Of a stretch of 27,650 nt of DNA, positions 9,104 through 17,828 are shown in pieces. The stretch is from assembly GCA_019594025.1 (NCBI GenBank), contig JAFDUB010000007.1, positions 1 to 27,650 on the forward strand, given 5' to 3'. A program made the translations under genes and the position numbers. The DNA comes from Thermoplasmata archaeon. Its GTDB lineage: Archaea; Thermoplasmatota; Thermoplasmata; Halarchaeoplasmatales; Halarchaeoplasmataceae. Numbering within the stretch: position 1 is the stretch's first letter; the number at the start of each line of letters is the position of its first letter. The notes beneath the pieces are model-generated. The model saw only the letters and a list, made by a program, of their open reading frames with translations, had not been told where the DNA came from and ran no database searches.

Positions 9104-10294
9104 GTGGTCAACTTGAGAACTGAAAGGGGAAATATCCCTAAATATGTAATAATCATACTGCTGATAATGGGTGCCTTCGGAGTCATGGGGGGCGGACTGG
9201 TAGCTCCGGGGTTGACAACGATCGGAACCGCTTTTGGTGCTCCTCGGCAGCAATTTGGTCTTATACTCAGTGTTTATACACTCTCCGCTGCAATAAGTCT
9301 ACCCATAATTGGATACTTTATAGATACGGCGGGAAGGCGTAAAGTGGGATTGATTTGCCTAGCTATCGACGGTGTGTGTGGTCTAGCAATTATACTTGCT
9401 CCCAGTTTCGGAGTGATGCTGCTTCTTAGATTTATACAGGGTATAGGAATTGCAGGATTAATTCCCGTGGCAATGACCATAATTGGAGATTTATTTAAAG
9501 GGGAAGAGAGGCTTAAGTTCATGGGATACCTTTCCGGTACTATCTCTGTCGGTGCCGTGGTGATCCCCACCGTAGGTGGTGCTTTAGCGACCGTCGATTG
9601 GAGGTTAGTTTTCGCAGTCTATGGTTTTTCTTTGATATTGGCGGTATTTTTCTTTTATAATCTTCCTGAAACGTCTTCCAATGATAGATCTAAAGAGATA
9701 CAACAAAATTCCCTGATAAACTATCTCTCCTCGCTCTTTTCAACACTGAAGATAAGAGAGATACGCAACGTGATGATCCATTCTCTAATAGTCTTCTTTC
9801 TTCTTTACACACTGGTAACCTTCCTGCCCATATACCTGGTCATCGGACATGGGTTCAGCGAGTTATTTACCGGTCTCGCTCTTTCTTTACAAGGCGCATT
9901 TGCGGCGATCCTTGCTTCTAGGGCCACTTACATACGTGAGTACTTCGACTGGAGAAAAAGGGCGGCTTTAGGTTTCTTTCTCATCGCTCTCTGTTTTTTT
10001 CTTCTACCCATGTGGTCAAAGGGAAGTTATCTAGTCAGTCTCAGCTTCGTAATCTACGGTACTGGTATGGGCATAGTCACTCCTACAATCTACAACCGAG
10101 CAACCCATCTACCGCCACCTGAGCTCACCGGTTCGGTGGTAGCGGTATTTAACACTATGAAGTATGTAGGGATGACCCTCTCGCCCTTCATAATCGGGTT
10201 CAGTCTCCTTTTTATCTTGCTTGATACGGTCTTTATAGCCGTCGGATTAATGGCGGTTGTGTGGGGTAGCATTACACTGAAGTCAGTAAGATGA
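9104..10294 (+). CDS. Major facilitator superfamily transporter
   Basis: The 396-residue product has about 12 hydrophobic segments. The MFS motif A appears between TM2 and TM3 as GYFIDTAGRRKVG (about residues 64-76), and TM4-5 carry RFIQGIGIAG and GAVVIPTVGGALATVDWRLVF, typical of drug:H+ antiporters (DHA type). The start is GTG at 9104; a TTG at 9113 in the same frame is an alternative, and no good Shine-Dalgarno precedes either. It is probably an exporter in the cytoplasmic membrane; substrate is unknown. It lies 38 bases after the AOR gene on the same strand, so co-transcription is possible. Its TATA-like candidate (AAAATAAATC, about 9059-9068) would allow separate transcription. Confidence 0.88.
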   Translation: MVNLRTERGNIPKYVIIILLIMGAFGVMGGGLVAPGLTTIGTAFGAPRQQFGLILSVYTLSAAISLPIIGYFIDTAGRRKVGLICLAIDGVCGLAIILAPSFGVMLLLRFIQGIGIAGLIPVAMTIIGDLFKGEERLKFMGYLSGTISVGAVVIPTVGGALATVDWRLVFAVYGFSLILAVFFFYNLPETSSNDRSKEIQQNSLINYLSSLFSTLKIREIRNVMIHSLIVFFLLYTLVTFLPIYLVIGHGFSELFTGLALSLQGAFAAILASRATYIREYFDWRKRAALGFFLIALCFFLLPMWSKGSYLVSLSFVIYGTGMGIVTPTIYNRATHLPPPELTGSVVAVFNTMKYVGMTLSPFIIGFSLLFILLDTVFIAVGLMAVVWGSITLKSVR

Positions 10295-10363
10295 TTCTCA
10301 ACATAACTAGGAAGAATATACCAAAAGAGATAAATCAGTAAGGCCGCTTTAGGTGAGAGTCTG

Positions 10364-13192
10364 ATGAAAAAAGAATATTACCAGTTGACGGTCAAAGAAA
10401 CACTGAAAGAATTGGATACATCGCCAGAAGGTCTATCCAGGGATAAAGCAGAAAGGCGGTTGAAAAAATACGGTAAAAACGAGCTAACCGGAAGTGTACA
10501 GACTCCAAAACTATTGCTCTTATTGTCTCAGTTCAAAGAATTATTGGTACTCGTGCTTATCATAGCAGGTATCATATCCCTTTTCTTAGGCTTTTATCAG
10601 GACGACCTAGGCAGTCTTAAAAGCGCCGCCGCGATGTTTATAATCGTGATCATAAATGCAGTCATCGGATTCGTACAAAATTACAAGGCTGAACAGATCA
10701 TCGAAAAGCTAAAAACTCTTATCAAATCACCTGCAAAGGTAAAGCAGGGTGGAAAATGGAAGGAGATAGATCAGGCAGAACTGGTTCTAGGGGATATAAT
10801 AAAGATTGAGGAAGGAGACAAGATACCTGCCGATGTTAGACTAATCAGAGAATTCAACCTAAAAACCAACGATTTTTCACTTACTGGGGAATCGATGCCC
10901 CAGGAAAAACACACCAGGGCTATCAAAGAAACTGTTACCCTGGCGGATAGAGATAACATGGCATATGTGGGTACTACTGTAGCTACAGGTAACGGTATCG
11001 GCGTAGTTGTGGCAACAGGGATGGATACCGAGATGGGTAAGATTGCGGATATGACTGAAGAAACCTTAGAACTCAAATCTCCATTACAGAAGGAGTTAAA
11101 TTTGTTGGCTAAACATCTTACCTCTATAGTCGTGGTTATAAGTACCGCCCTTTTCTTCGTGGCAATTTGGCAGGGTCTTGGACTTACGATCAGCCTTATT
11201 TACGCCGTGGGTATAGCTGTTTCCGCTGTTCCCCAGGCACTGCCGGCTCAAGTCACCGTGGCCCTGTCAACCGGCAGCAGTAGATTGGCAAACAAAAAAG
11301 CGGTTGTTAAGAATCTATCATCTGTTGAGACCCTCGGGTCCACTACCGTTATCTGCACGGATAAGACGGGAACTCTTACGAAAAACGAAATGACCGTTAA
11401 GAATATCTGGTTTGCTCATCAAGAATACCAGTTAACCGGTCTCGGCTATGAACCTATAGGCTGTATTCTAGATCAGGACGATAACGAACTTTCCCAAAAG
11501 CAGGTAGATGAGCTCGAGATACTTATGGACGCCGCCACAATGGCATCGACTGCGGAGATACATGAGCCGGATGATCAACACGATAATTGGTATGCTGTAG
11601 GAGATCCAACCGAGGCGGCACTCATAACTATGTCCACCAAGCTGGGCACTCGCTCAAAAAGGGAGGATGAAGAGAATCCTGAGATAATTGAATTCCCCTT
11701 TGATTCAGAGAGGAAAAGGATGAGCTCTGTGAGGGATATCGGTGAGGAGTATAACGACCAGCGTGTGGCTAAGGCCTTCGAAGGAGATACTGATGGGATG
11801 AGAGTTCTGGCTTTGAAAGGGGCCACAGACAGTGTGCTTTCCATAAGCAAATATATTTACAAAGATGGAGAGGTACAGAATATAACTGAAGAAGAGAAGA
11901 AAGAGATAAGAAATGTAAATGAAGAGTATTCCAAGAAGGCTATGAGGGTGCTAGCTGTTGCTTACAGGCCCCTGGAGATCATGGAAAAGGATTACGAAGA
12001 GGAAGAAGTGGAAAGAGATGTGATATTTTTAGGCTTGGTCGGGATGGTGGACCCTCCAAAAGAGGGCGTTGACAAAGCTATCGAAGACTGCCGAAACGCT
12101 CATATCCGTATATACATAATGACTGGAGATCACGCGATAACTGCAATGGCGGTTGGAGATGAGATTGGGCTTTCCAGGCAGGGAGAGGAGACACCGGTAA
12201 TCACCGGTCAAGAGATGAAGAATATTAAAGATGACGAACTCAAGAAGATGATGAAAAAGAACGATACCATGATTTTTTCTAGAGTAGATCCTAAAGACAA
12301 ACTTAGGATCGTCAAATTATTGGAGGAAGAAGACGAAATCGTGGCAGTTACCGGTGATGGTGTTAACGACGCTCCAGCTTTAAAAAGAGCACACATAGGG
12401 GTTGCCATGGGACAGAAGGGTACCGATGTGGCCAAAGAAGCGTCTGAACTGGTGTTGTTAGATGACAGCTTTCCCACTTTAGTACATGCAGTTAGGGAGG
12501 GACGAACCATCTACAACAATCTAAAAAAGACGGTGCTTGCATCCATGACCACCAACGGGGCGGAACTAACAACCGTTCTTGCAGGTTTAGCTATGATCGG
12601 GCTTCTAGGATGGAGTGAGTGGGCTATACCTATATTGGTGATCCAGATACTAGCTGTCGACCTGTTGGCGGAGATTATGCCCCTTACCTTCCTAGCCTAC
12701 GACCCTCCTTCAGAAGCGATGATGACCTCGCCTCCAAGGAGGCAGAAGGAGCATATACTCAATCTACCTCGCTCGATAGAGGTAATATTCCTGGGTTTGT
12801 TGATCGGTGCTCTGGCCGCAGGTAACTTCTGGTTGTATTTCTCTCGCCATGGTTTGTCCCTTACCTCTCCCGATACTCCTGTGATGGATTACGCAAGGGC
12901 CACTACTGTCAGTTACCTAACTCTGGTTTACTGCCAATTCGCCAATATTATGTCGAGAAGATACGAGTACGATTCCATATTCAACAGGAACTTTTTCTCA
13001 AATAAGATAATACTCTATTCGATAATAGCGTCCATAGGGCTTGTGATGCTGGGTGTTTACGGACCCTACATAAGTGGTTTTCTCGAGTTTGCCAGTATCG
13101 GTATGAGAGAATGGCTGCAGGTTCTAGGTGCCATGGGTGTATTCTTAGTGGTCTTCGAGGTAATCAAGTTGATCAAAAGATTGACAAGATGA
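10364..13192 (+). CDS. P2-type cation-transporting ATPase (calcium-pump-like)
   Basis: This 942-residue protein has a full P-type ATPase layout: N-terminal cation-ATPase domain, TGES in the actuator domain (174-177), phosphorylated D333 in DKTGTLT, KGA nucleotide-binding motif, MTGDH, TGDGVND hinge, and about ten membrane segments. The overall form is P2 (SERCA/PacL-like). Ion-site residues differ from SERCA: the M4 motif reads PQALP (290-294) where SERCA has PEGLP, M5 keeps N731 and E734, and M6 has D766, A769 and E770 where SERCA has N, T and D. Calcium transport is therefore likely but not certain. A Shine-Dalgarno GGTGAG (10352-10357) precedes the ATG. The stop lies 4 bases from that of the convergent PAP2 gene. 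Confidence 0.92.
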   Translation: MKKEYYQLTVKETLKELDTSPEGLSRDKAERRLKKYGKNELTGSVQTPKLLLLLSQFKELLVLVLIIAGIISLFLGFYQDDLGSLKSAAAMFIIVIINAVIGFVQNYKAEQIIEKLKTLIKSPAKVKQGGKWKEIDQAELVLGDIIKIEEGDKIPADVRLIREFNLKTNDFSLTGESMPQEKHTRAIKETVTLADRDNMAYVGTTVATGNGIGVVVATGMDTEMGKIADMTEETLELKSPLQKELNLLAKHLTSIVVVISTALFFVAIWQGLGLTISLIYAVGIAVSAVPQALPAQVTVALSTGSSRLANKKAVVKNLSSVETLGSTTVICTDKTGTLTKNEMTVKNIWFAHQEYQLTGLGYEPIGCILDQDDNELSQKQVDELEILMDAATMASTAEIHEPDDQHDNWYAVGDPTEAALITMSTKLGTRSKREDEENPEIIEFPFDSERKRMSSVRDIGEEYNDQRVAKAFEGDTDGMRVLALKGATDSVLSISKYIYKDGEVQNITEEEKKEIRNVNEEYSKKAMRVLAVAYRPLEIMEKDYEEEEVERDVIFLGLVGMVDPPKEGVDKAIEDCRNAHIRIYIMTGDHAITAMAVGDEIGLSRQGEETPVITGQEMKNIKDDELKKMMKKNDTMIFSRVDPKDKLRIVKLLEEEDEIVAVTGDGVNDAPALKRAHIGVAMGQKGTDVAKEASELVLLDDSFPTLVHAVREGRTIYNNLKKTVLASMTTNGAELTTVLAGLAMIGLLGWSEWAIPILVIQILAVDLLAEIMPLTFLAYDPPSEAMMTSPPRRQKEHILNLPRSIEVIFLGLLIGALAAGNFWLYFSRHGLSLTSPDTPVMDYARATTVSYLTLVYCQFANIMSRRYEYDSIFNRNFFSNKIILYSIIASIGLVMLGVYGPYISGFLEFASIGMREWLQVLGAMGVFLVVFEVIKLIKRLTR

Positions 13193-13196
13193 AGCC

Positions 13197-13823
13197 TTAT
13201 GTTTGTTCATAGAACTTGAAATATTTGTGGTACAATAACGAGAATGAGGTAATAATGATCCCACTTAGTAATACACTACCGATCACATCCGTAGGGTAGT
13301 GAACTCCCAATAAAACCCTTGATAAGCCAACAATGGATGCAAGCGTGGCACATATAGTTAGTAGTATCAAGTCATGCCTTTCTTTGTAGATCAAAGAGTA
13401 AAAAATGTAAAAACCGATAAAAAAAGTGAAGGCGCCGACCGTATGGCCGCTTGGATAGCTAAAGGAGGTGTAGTAATGCGTTCCCAAATAGGGCCTAGGT
13501 CTTCTTATCATAAATTTTAGTATCACGTTAATCGGTATGGATAAAAACATCATCGAACCGAATGAAAATGCGATAAATCTCCGCTCGAACTTGTAAAACA
13601 AAAATAATACCGCCGCCAATCCGGGTAATAGAATATAATGGCTGCCCATATGTGTGAGCCACTCGATCGTTGAACGAAAAGTACCGTCTGAAGATATGTA
13701 TAAAGTTGAAACCCCTCTCTCATCTATACCTCTAGTAAATTCCAAAGACACGGTTATTGTTAGTAAGATAAAGGAAAATACCAATACAAACATGATAGTC
13801 TTTATATTCAACTTTAACTTCAT
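13197..13823 (-). CDS. PAP2 superfamily membrane phosphatase
   Basis: The product (208 residues from the ATG at 13823) is a five- to six-helix membrane protein with the three PAP2 motifs: KFMIRRPRP, YPSGH, and SRVLLGVHYPTDV (SR-x5-H-x3-D), so all catalytic residues are present. Members dephosphorylate phosphatidic acid, isoprenyl pyrophosphates or related lipids with the active site facing outward. A TTG at 13832 in the same frame would add three residues; ATG is preferred. A short inverted repeat, CCCTAAAGGG, lies just upstream. The gene is a single unit, convergent with the P-type ATPase and 92 bases downstream of the M50 protease gene on the same strand. The lipid substrate cannot be inferred. 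Confidence 0.88.
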   Translation of the reverse strand: MKLKLNIKTIMFVLVFSFILLTITVSLEFTRGIDERGVSTLYISSDGTFRSTIEWLTHMGSHYILLPGLAAVLFLFYKFERRFIAFSFGSMMFLSIPINVILKFMIRRPRPYLGTHYYTSFSYPSGHTVGAFTFFIGFYIFYSLIYKERHDLILLTICATLASIVGLSRVLLGVHYPTDVIGSVLLSGIIITSFSLLYHKYFKFYEQT

Positions 13824-13915
13824 ATATTCCAAGAACCCTTTAGGGTGATTAATTTTTTCCCGTTAATATCAAGTTTATACACATAGGACAAATCCTAGAT
13901 AATAGTTAGGCTGTT

Positions 13916-15040
13916 CTATCTATTGATATATGATGGCTCTTCGAACTGTTTGAGTTCGCTGAGTATGTTGTATGCGTGCATCACATCTGAACGGGTGACC
14001 ATGCCTACCAATTCACCATCTTCGGTAACGGGAAATCTACCTACGTTGTTTTGAAGCATGTTGCTCCATACTTCGCTAACGTCGTCACAAGGTTCCACCG
14101 TTTTTACATCTCGAGTCATAATATCGGCCACCTTGCTTCGATTCATCGCGGATTCAGGTATCTTCTTCAGATCTGACATTGTCACTATTCCGACCAATCT
14201 ATCTTGGTAAACCACTGGGAAGCCGGTGTGCTGAACATTGTAGATTCTATCCATAAGTTCCCTAACACTCATATTAGGTGTTACAGTACTCAATTCGGTG
14301 GACATTATATCTTCAACGTTCAACTTCTCCAGCACGAACCTAACAGTGACACTCTGTGACTCGCCAGTAGCTGCAAAGTAGATGAAAATGGCGATCACTA
14401 TAAGGAATGGATTAAAAAATATTCCTAATATGCCCATAAAAACAGCGAAACCCTTGCCGATACTGGCCGCTGCAGAAGTGGCCTTTGCGTAGGACATCTT
14501 GGTTGCGAACAGCGCTCGTAAGATTCTACCTCCGTCCATTGGAAACGCTGGTAGGAGGTTGAAAGCAGCCAAAAAGAGGTTAATGTATCCCAGATATATC
14601 AGTGTAAAAATCAAGGTATCTCCGGTTATGTACGATGATCCAAAGTACAAGAGTCCACCCAGTATCAAACTGGTGCCTGGGCCCACTATACTGATCTTTA
14701 TCTCACGACCGGGCTCTCGTGGCATCTCCTCCAGGTTGGACACACCTCCGAATATCCACAGGGTGATTTCCTCTATCTCTATGCCTTCTTTTTGGGCCAT
14801 TATGGAGTGAGCTAGTTCATGTGCTAAAACACTGACAAAGAGGCCGATGGCGATAACGCCACCTAGCAAATAACTCTCAAAACCCGGTGATACCTGTGGG
14901 GGCGCGACACCCATAAATTCAGCGAGCTGAAAGAGATTGGAACCCACGGACCATGCTATGAAACCAACTATGATTATTAGGGATATATGGAGCTTAACGG
15001 GTATGCCGGATATCGTACCAATCTTGAATGAAGTTTTCAC
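13916..15040 (-). CDS. M50 family site-2-type intramembrane metalloprotease with two CBS domains
   Basis: This 374-residue protein has six membrane segments and the S2P motifs: H74-E75-x-x-H78 (HELAH) and N161 to D169 in NLLPAFPMDGG, giving the third zinc ligand. Residues about 238-360 form a CBS pair (IMSTELSTVTP...; IMTRDVKTVEP...), which usually binds adenosyl nucleotides and regulates the enzyme. It is predicted to cleave membrane-embedded protein segments; no anti-sigma substrate is expected in an archaeon and none is visible nearby. The start is GTG at 15040. A TATA-like TTATTATAAG (15062-15070 region) is centred 26 bases upstream, so the transcript is probably leaderless, which supports that start codon. 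Confidence 0.93.
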   Translation of the reverse strand: MKTSFKIGTISGIPVKLHISLIIIVGFIAWSVGSNLFQLAEFMGVAPPQVSPGFESYLLGGVIAIGLFVSVLAHELAHSIMAQKEGIEIEEITLWIFGGVSNLEEMPREPGREIKISIVGPGTSLILGGLLYFGSSYITGDTLIFTLIYLGYINLFLAAFNLLPAFPMDGGRILRALFATKMSYAKATSAAASIGKGFAVFMGILGIFFNPFLIVIAIFIYFAATGESQSVTVRFVLEKLNVEDIMSTELSTVTPNMSVRELMDRIYNVQHTGFPVVYQDRLVGIVTMSDLKKIPESAMNRSKVADIMTRDVKTVEPCDDVSEVWSNMLQNNVGRFPVTEDGELVGMVTRSDVMHAYNILSELKQFEEPSYINR

Positions 15041-15151
15041 GCTATAGTTACCTATCTTTACTTATAATAAATTTTACCCGATGGAAAAAAATCGACCGGA
15101 GCTTAGAACCAAACCTGCATAGCTTAAATACAAGTAACCGGGTTTGCCGAT
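15041..15151. promoter_or_regulatory. Divergent leaderless promoters of the M50 protease and PH-like genes
   Basis: The minus-strand TATA element is centred near 15066, 26 bases from the GTG at 15040. The plus-strand element CTTAAATAC (15122-15130) is about 25 bases from the ATG at 15152. Neither start has a Shine-Dalgarno, so both transcripts appear leaderless. Nothing else is seen in this gap. Confidence 0.55.
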
Positions 15152-15625
15152 ATGTACCCCGAAAAGATAATGGGTATCATACCCAACCTAGATAGCGGCC
15201 TTTTCGGCCAGAAATCTTTCTCACTTATAGTGACCAATTACAGACTTATATTCGCTCTGACAACCAATGAGATGGTGAAACAGGAGATCGAGAGAGCAAA
15301 GGCACGGGCGGAGGTAAACGGTGCCGGTTTTTTTGGTAAATGGAAGGCGTCGGCGGCTACCGGCTTCAATTTCCATAATCGATACTATAACATTCCTCCA
15401 CAGGCTATACTGCAGGAGAATCCGAACAACTATGAGATAAGGCCGGAACAGATCAAGTCCATCAAAGTTCGCTCAGGCTATTATGACCAACAGTACGGCA
15501 CGACAACACCGAATAAAATGATCATCAAATGGACCGGAGGTAAAGAAAAATTCACTTTCCAGAACATGGATCCGGTGCAAGTAAGGAACATCATCGGACC
15601 GCTGGTAGGGGCGAAAATTCGTTAG
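15152..15625 (+). CDS. Conserved archaeal protein with a PH-like (GRAM/bPH-type) domain
   Basis: This 157-residue soluble protein begins with strands typical of small PH-like domains (SLIVTNYRLIFALT), followed by a basic helix rich in Lys, Glu and Ala (about residues 46-68). Then comes a Phe/Tyr-rich turn (FNFHNRYYNIPPQAIL) and a second set of strands ending in EKFTFQNMD. I recognise this pattern from uncharacterised archaeal and bacterial proteins but know of no function. Only a PH-like fold is proposed. The ATG is predicted to be leaderless from its TATA element. Its last four bases overlap the end of the convergent GIY-YIG gene. Confidence 0.6.
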   Translation: MYPEKIMGIIPNLDSGLFGQKSFSLIVTNYRLIFALTTNEMVKQEIERAKARAEVNGAGFFGKWKASAATGFNFHNRYYNIPPQAILQENPNNYEIRPEQIKSIKVRSGYYDQQYGTTTPNKMIIKWTGGKEKFTFQNMDPVQVRNIIGPLVGAKIR

Positions 15626-15867
15626 GAGTGTTTTAACAAAAAGGCTTCCTTCTTTTTTTTACTCCATTTTTTTATCTCGGCTTCTCTTTTCAGCGCTTCA
15701 CTTCTGCTTCCGTACTTCTCTCTATGAACGAGTTCTATTGGCAGTCTCCCTCTTACGTATTTACTGCCTCTACCTTTTTCATGCTTTTCGATCCTTCTTT
15801 CTATATCTGTGGTTATACCTGTGTAAAGTGAATCATCCTTTAATCTCAGTATGTAAACGAACCACAT
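15622..15867 (-). CDS. Small GIY-YIG domain protein (UPF0213/YhbQ-like)
   Basis: The 81-residue product is a single GIY-YIG nuclease-type domain: WFVYILRL and LYTGITTD (the GIY and YIG strands, with Y replaced in the usual way), the conserved R in IERRIEKH, KYVRGRLPIELVH, and the late catalytic E in REAEIKKW. Members of this short family (YhbQ-like) are found widely in bacteria and archaea, and some have DNA-endonuclease or repair roles. A TTG lies one codon upstream of the ATG at 15867. A GGTGG Shine-Dalgarno six bases before the ATG supports ATG. It overlaps the convergent PH-like gene by four bases and has no operon partner. Confidence 0.88.
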   Translation of the reverse strand: MWFVYILRLKDDSLYTGITTDIERRIEKHEKGRGSKYVRGRLPIELVHREKYGSRSEALKREAEIKKWSKKKKEAFLLKHS

Positions 15868-15990
15868 CAATAGCCACCGGATATATAGGAGTGTGAAGAT
15901 TCAATTTTTAACTCGGGAAACATGGATAACACTTTATTGGTGAATGTGGTATTTTGGTTAAACGTTTTGGTTAGTTTTAGTGAAAAGTAT

Positions 15991-15998
15991 TTTATATA
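15991..15998 (+). promoter_or_regulatory. TATA box of the PIN-ATPase-KH gene
   Basis: TTTATATA lies about 25 bases before the ATG at 16019 and no Shine-Dalgarno follows, so the transcript should start at or next to the start codon. An upstream in-frame ATG at 15980 lies before this element and is therefore unlikely to be used. Confidence 0.6.
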
Positions 15999-16018
15999 CC
16001 GTATCCCAAACTGTTCTT

Positions 16019-17824
16019 ATGAAAGTAGTACCGGATACCAGCGCAATAATCGATGGACGGGTTACCACGACGGTAAAGGACAGTTCGGACAAAATCGAGA
16101 TAATAGTGCATGAAGCTGTTATATCCGAATTGGAGGCCCAGGCCAATATGGGCAAGGAGACGGGGATGAGTGGGTTAGAGGAAATTAAGAACCTGGGAAA
16201 GCTGCACGAAAAGAAGGTTTTAAAAGTACTTTTCAAAGGTGAAAGGCCATCCTATGATCAAGTAAAACTCGCCGGTAGTGGGGAAATAGATGCGATGGTA
16301 AGAGAGCTTGCACTGCAGGAAGAGGCCGTACTGTTAACCAGCGACATAGTTCAGGCCGAGATAGCTCTAGCCAAAGGTGTTGAAGTTGAGTACCTACCAC
16401 CGGAGGCGAAAGGCGATGTGAAATGGATCAGCGATTACTTCGAGGAGGACGTGATGTCGGTTCACCTTAGGGTGGGTACACGTCCGCGGGCGAAGAGAGG
16501 GACTCCAGGGAATCTGAGTATAGATGTGATCGACGATCGGATCTCTAAGGAGAGCGAGCTAAGGCAGGTGGCCCACGAGATAATCGAGAGAACGAAAAGA
16601 GCTTCCGACGGCTTCATCGAGCTGGACAGTGGCGGCGCAACTGTAGTTCAACTGAGAGATATGCGTATAGTTATAGCCCGTCCTCCATTTTCGGACGGTT
16701 TCGAGATCACGGCGGCTAGACCGGTGGCAAGGATACCCCTTGAAGAATATCACTTGGCGGATCACATAAAAGAGAGGATCACCGAAAAGAAAAGAGGGGT
16801 GATGCTAGCTGGAGCACCGGGGGCTGGTAAAAGCACTCTTGCCCAAGCTGTTGCGGAATATTTACTCAAAGAAAATTACGTGGTAAAGACCATGGAGAAA
16901 CCTCGAGATCTTCAAGTACCCGAAGAAATAACACAATACACCGACCTGGACGGTTCGCTGGAGAACACCGCCGACGTGCTATTGTTGGTGAGGCCCGATT
17001 ATACCGTGTTCGACGAGGTGCGTAAGACACCTGATTTCAAGGTATTCGCCGATATGAGGCTAGCCGGTGTCGGTATGGTGGGAGTTACCCATGCCAACCG
17101 TGGAATAGACGCCCTTCAGAGGATGATCGGCAGGGTAGAGCTGGGTATGGTTCCTCAAGTGATGGATACCATCGTCTTCGTAGATGCCGGTGAGGTGGCT
17201 AAAGTGTACGACATTACCTTTACAGTCAAGGTACCGGCGGGGATGCAGGAACAGGACCTGGCAAGACCGGTAATCGAGGTGAAGGATTTTGAAAGCGGTG
17301 TTACCGAGTACGAAGTTTATTCCTATGGTGAACAGGTGGTGGTTATGCCTGTTAAAGAAACATCCGATAGTGTGCAGGAACCGCTGTGGGAGATGGCGGC
17401 AAGGCACGTTGAGGACGACATAAGCCGGTACGTAAAAGGGAGAGTGGAGTGCGAGGTGGATTCTTCCGACAGTATAACCGTTTACGTCCAGGACCACCAG
17501 ATCCCCGTACTATTGGGCAGCGGCGGTAAAAGGATAAAGGAGATCGAGAAAGATTTAGGTGTCCACATCGATGTACGGTCTTTAGACGAGAAACGGGAAG
17601 CGTCCTCTCTTCGAACCATCGATGCACATCTTGAGAATGACAAAATCGTTCTTTTTATCGGGCCATGGGACTCTAAAGAAAGTGTTGATATCTATGTGGA
17701 AAAAGAATACGTGACTACCGCTACCGTCGGTAGCGACGGCACGATCAAGATGAGAAAAAATACCCAGGCCGGTAGGGATCTGATAGACGCCGTAAGAAAG
17801 AATAGAAAAATACAGATCGACTGA
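16019..17824 (+). CDS. PINc/VapC-type ATPase with KH domain (COG1855-like)
   Basis: This 601-residue protein has three parts. Residues 1-145 are a PIN nuclease-like domain starting at VPDTSAIIDG (D6, with later acids in SGEIDAMVREL and LLTSD). Residues about 200-430 are a PilT/VirB11-like ATPase with Walker A GAPGAGKS (265-272) and a DEV/DMRLAG/GVTHAN segment. Residues about 490-530 are a KH domain with the GSGG loop (500-503). This order is typical of a conserved archaeal protein, probably an RNA-binding or RNA-processing ATPase; a role in ribosome or RNA quality control is often supposed but not established. The protein starts exactly at the PIN motif when the leaderless ATG is used. Its stop lies 4 bases from that of the convergent DUF401 gene. 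Confidence 0.9.
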   Translation: MKVVPDTSAIIDGRVTTTVKDSSDKIEIIVHEAVISELEAQANMGKETGMSGLEEIKNLGKLHEKKVLKVLFKGERPSYDQVKLAGSGEIDAMVRELALQEEAVLLTSDIVQAEIALAKGVEVEYLPPEAKGDVKWISDYFEEDVMSVHLRVGTRPRAKRGTPGNLSIDVIDDRISKESELRQVAHEIIERTKRASDGFIELDSGGATVVQLRDMRIVIARPPFSDGFEITAARPVARIPLEEYHLADHIKERITEKKRGVMLAGAPGAGKSTLAQAVAEYLLKENYVVKTMEKPRDLQVPEEITQYTDLDGSLENTADVLLLVRPDYTVFDEVRKTPDFKVFADMRLAGVGMVGVTHANRGIDALQRMIGRVELGMVPQVMDTIVFVDAGEVAKVYDITFTVKVPAGMQEQDLARPVIEVKDFESGVTEYEVYSYGEQVVVMPVKETSDSVQEPLWEMAARHVEDDISRYVKGRVECEVDSSDSITVYVQDHQIPVLLGSGGKRIKEIEKDLGVHIDVRSLDEKREASSLRTIDAHLENDKIVLFIGPWDSKESVDIYVEKEYVTTATVGSDGTIKMRKNTQAGRDLIDAVRKNRKIQID

Positions 17825-17828
17825 GAAA

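Noticed and set aside
17060..17497. A 145-codon minus-strand open frame inside the PIN-ATPase-KH gene
   Set aside because: It is antisense to conserved ATPase sequence and is His/Pro-rich in a way typical of shadow frames.
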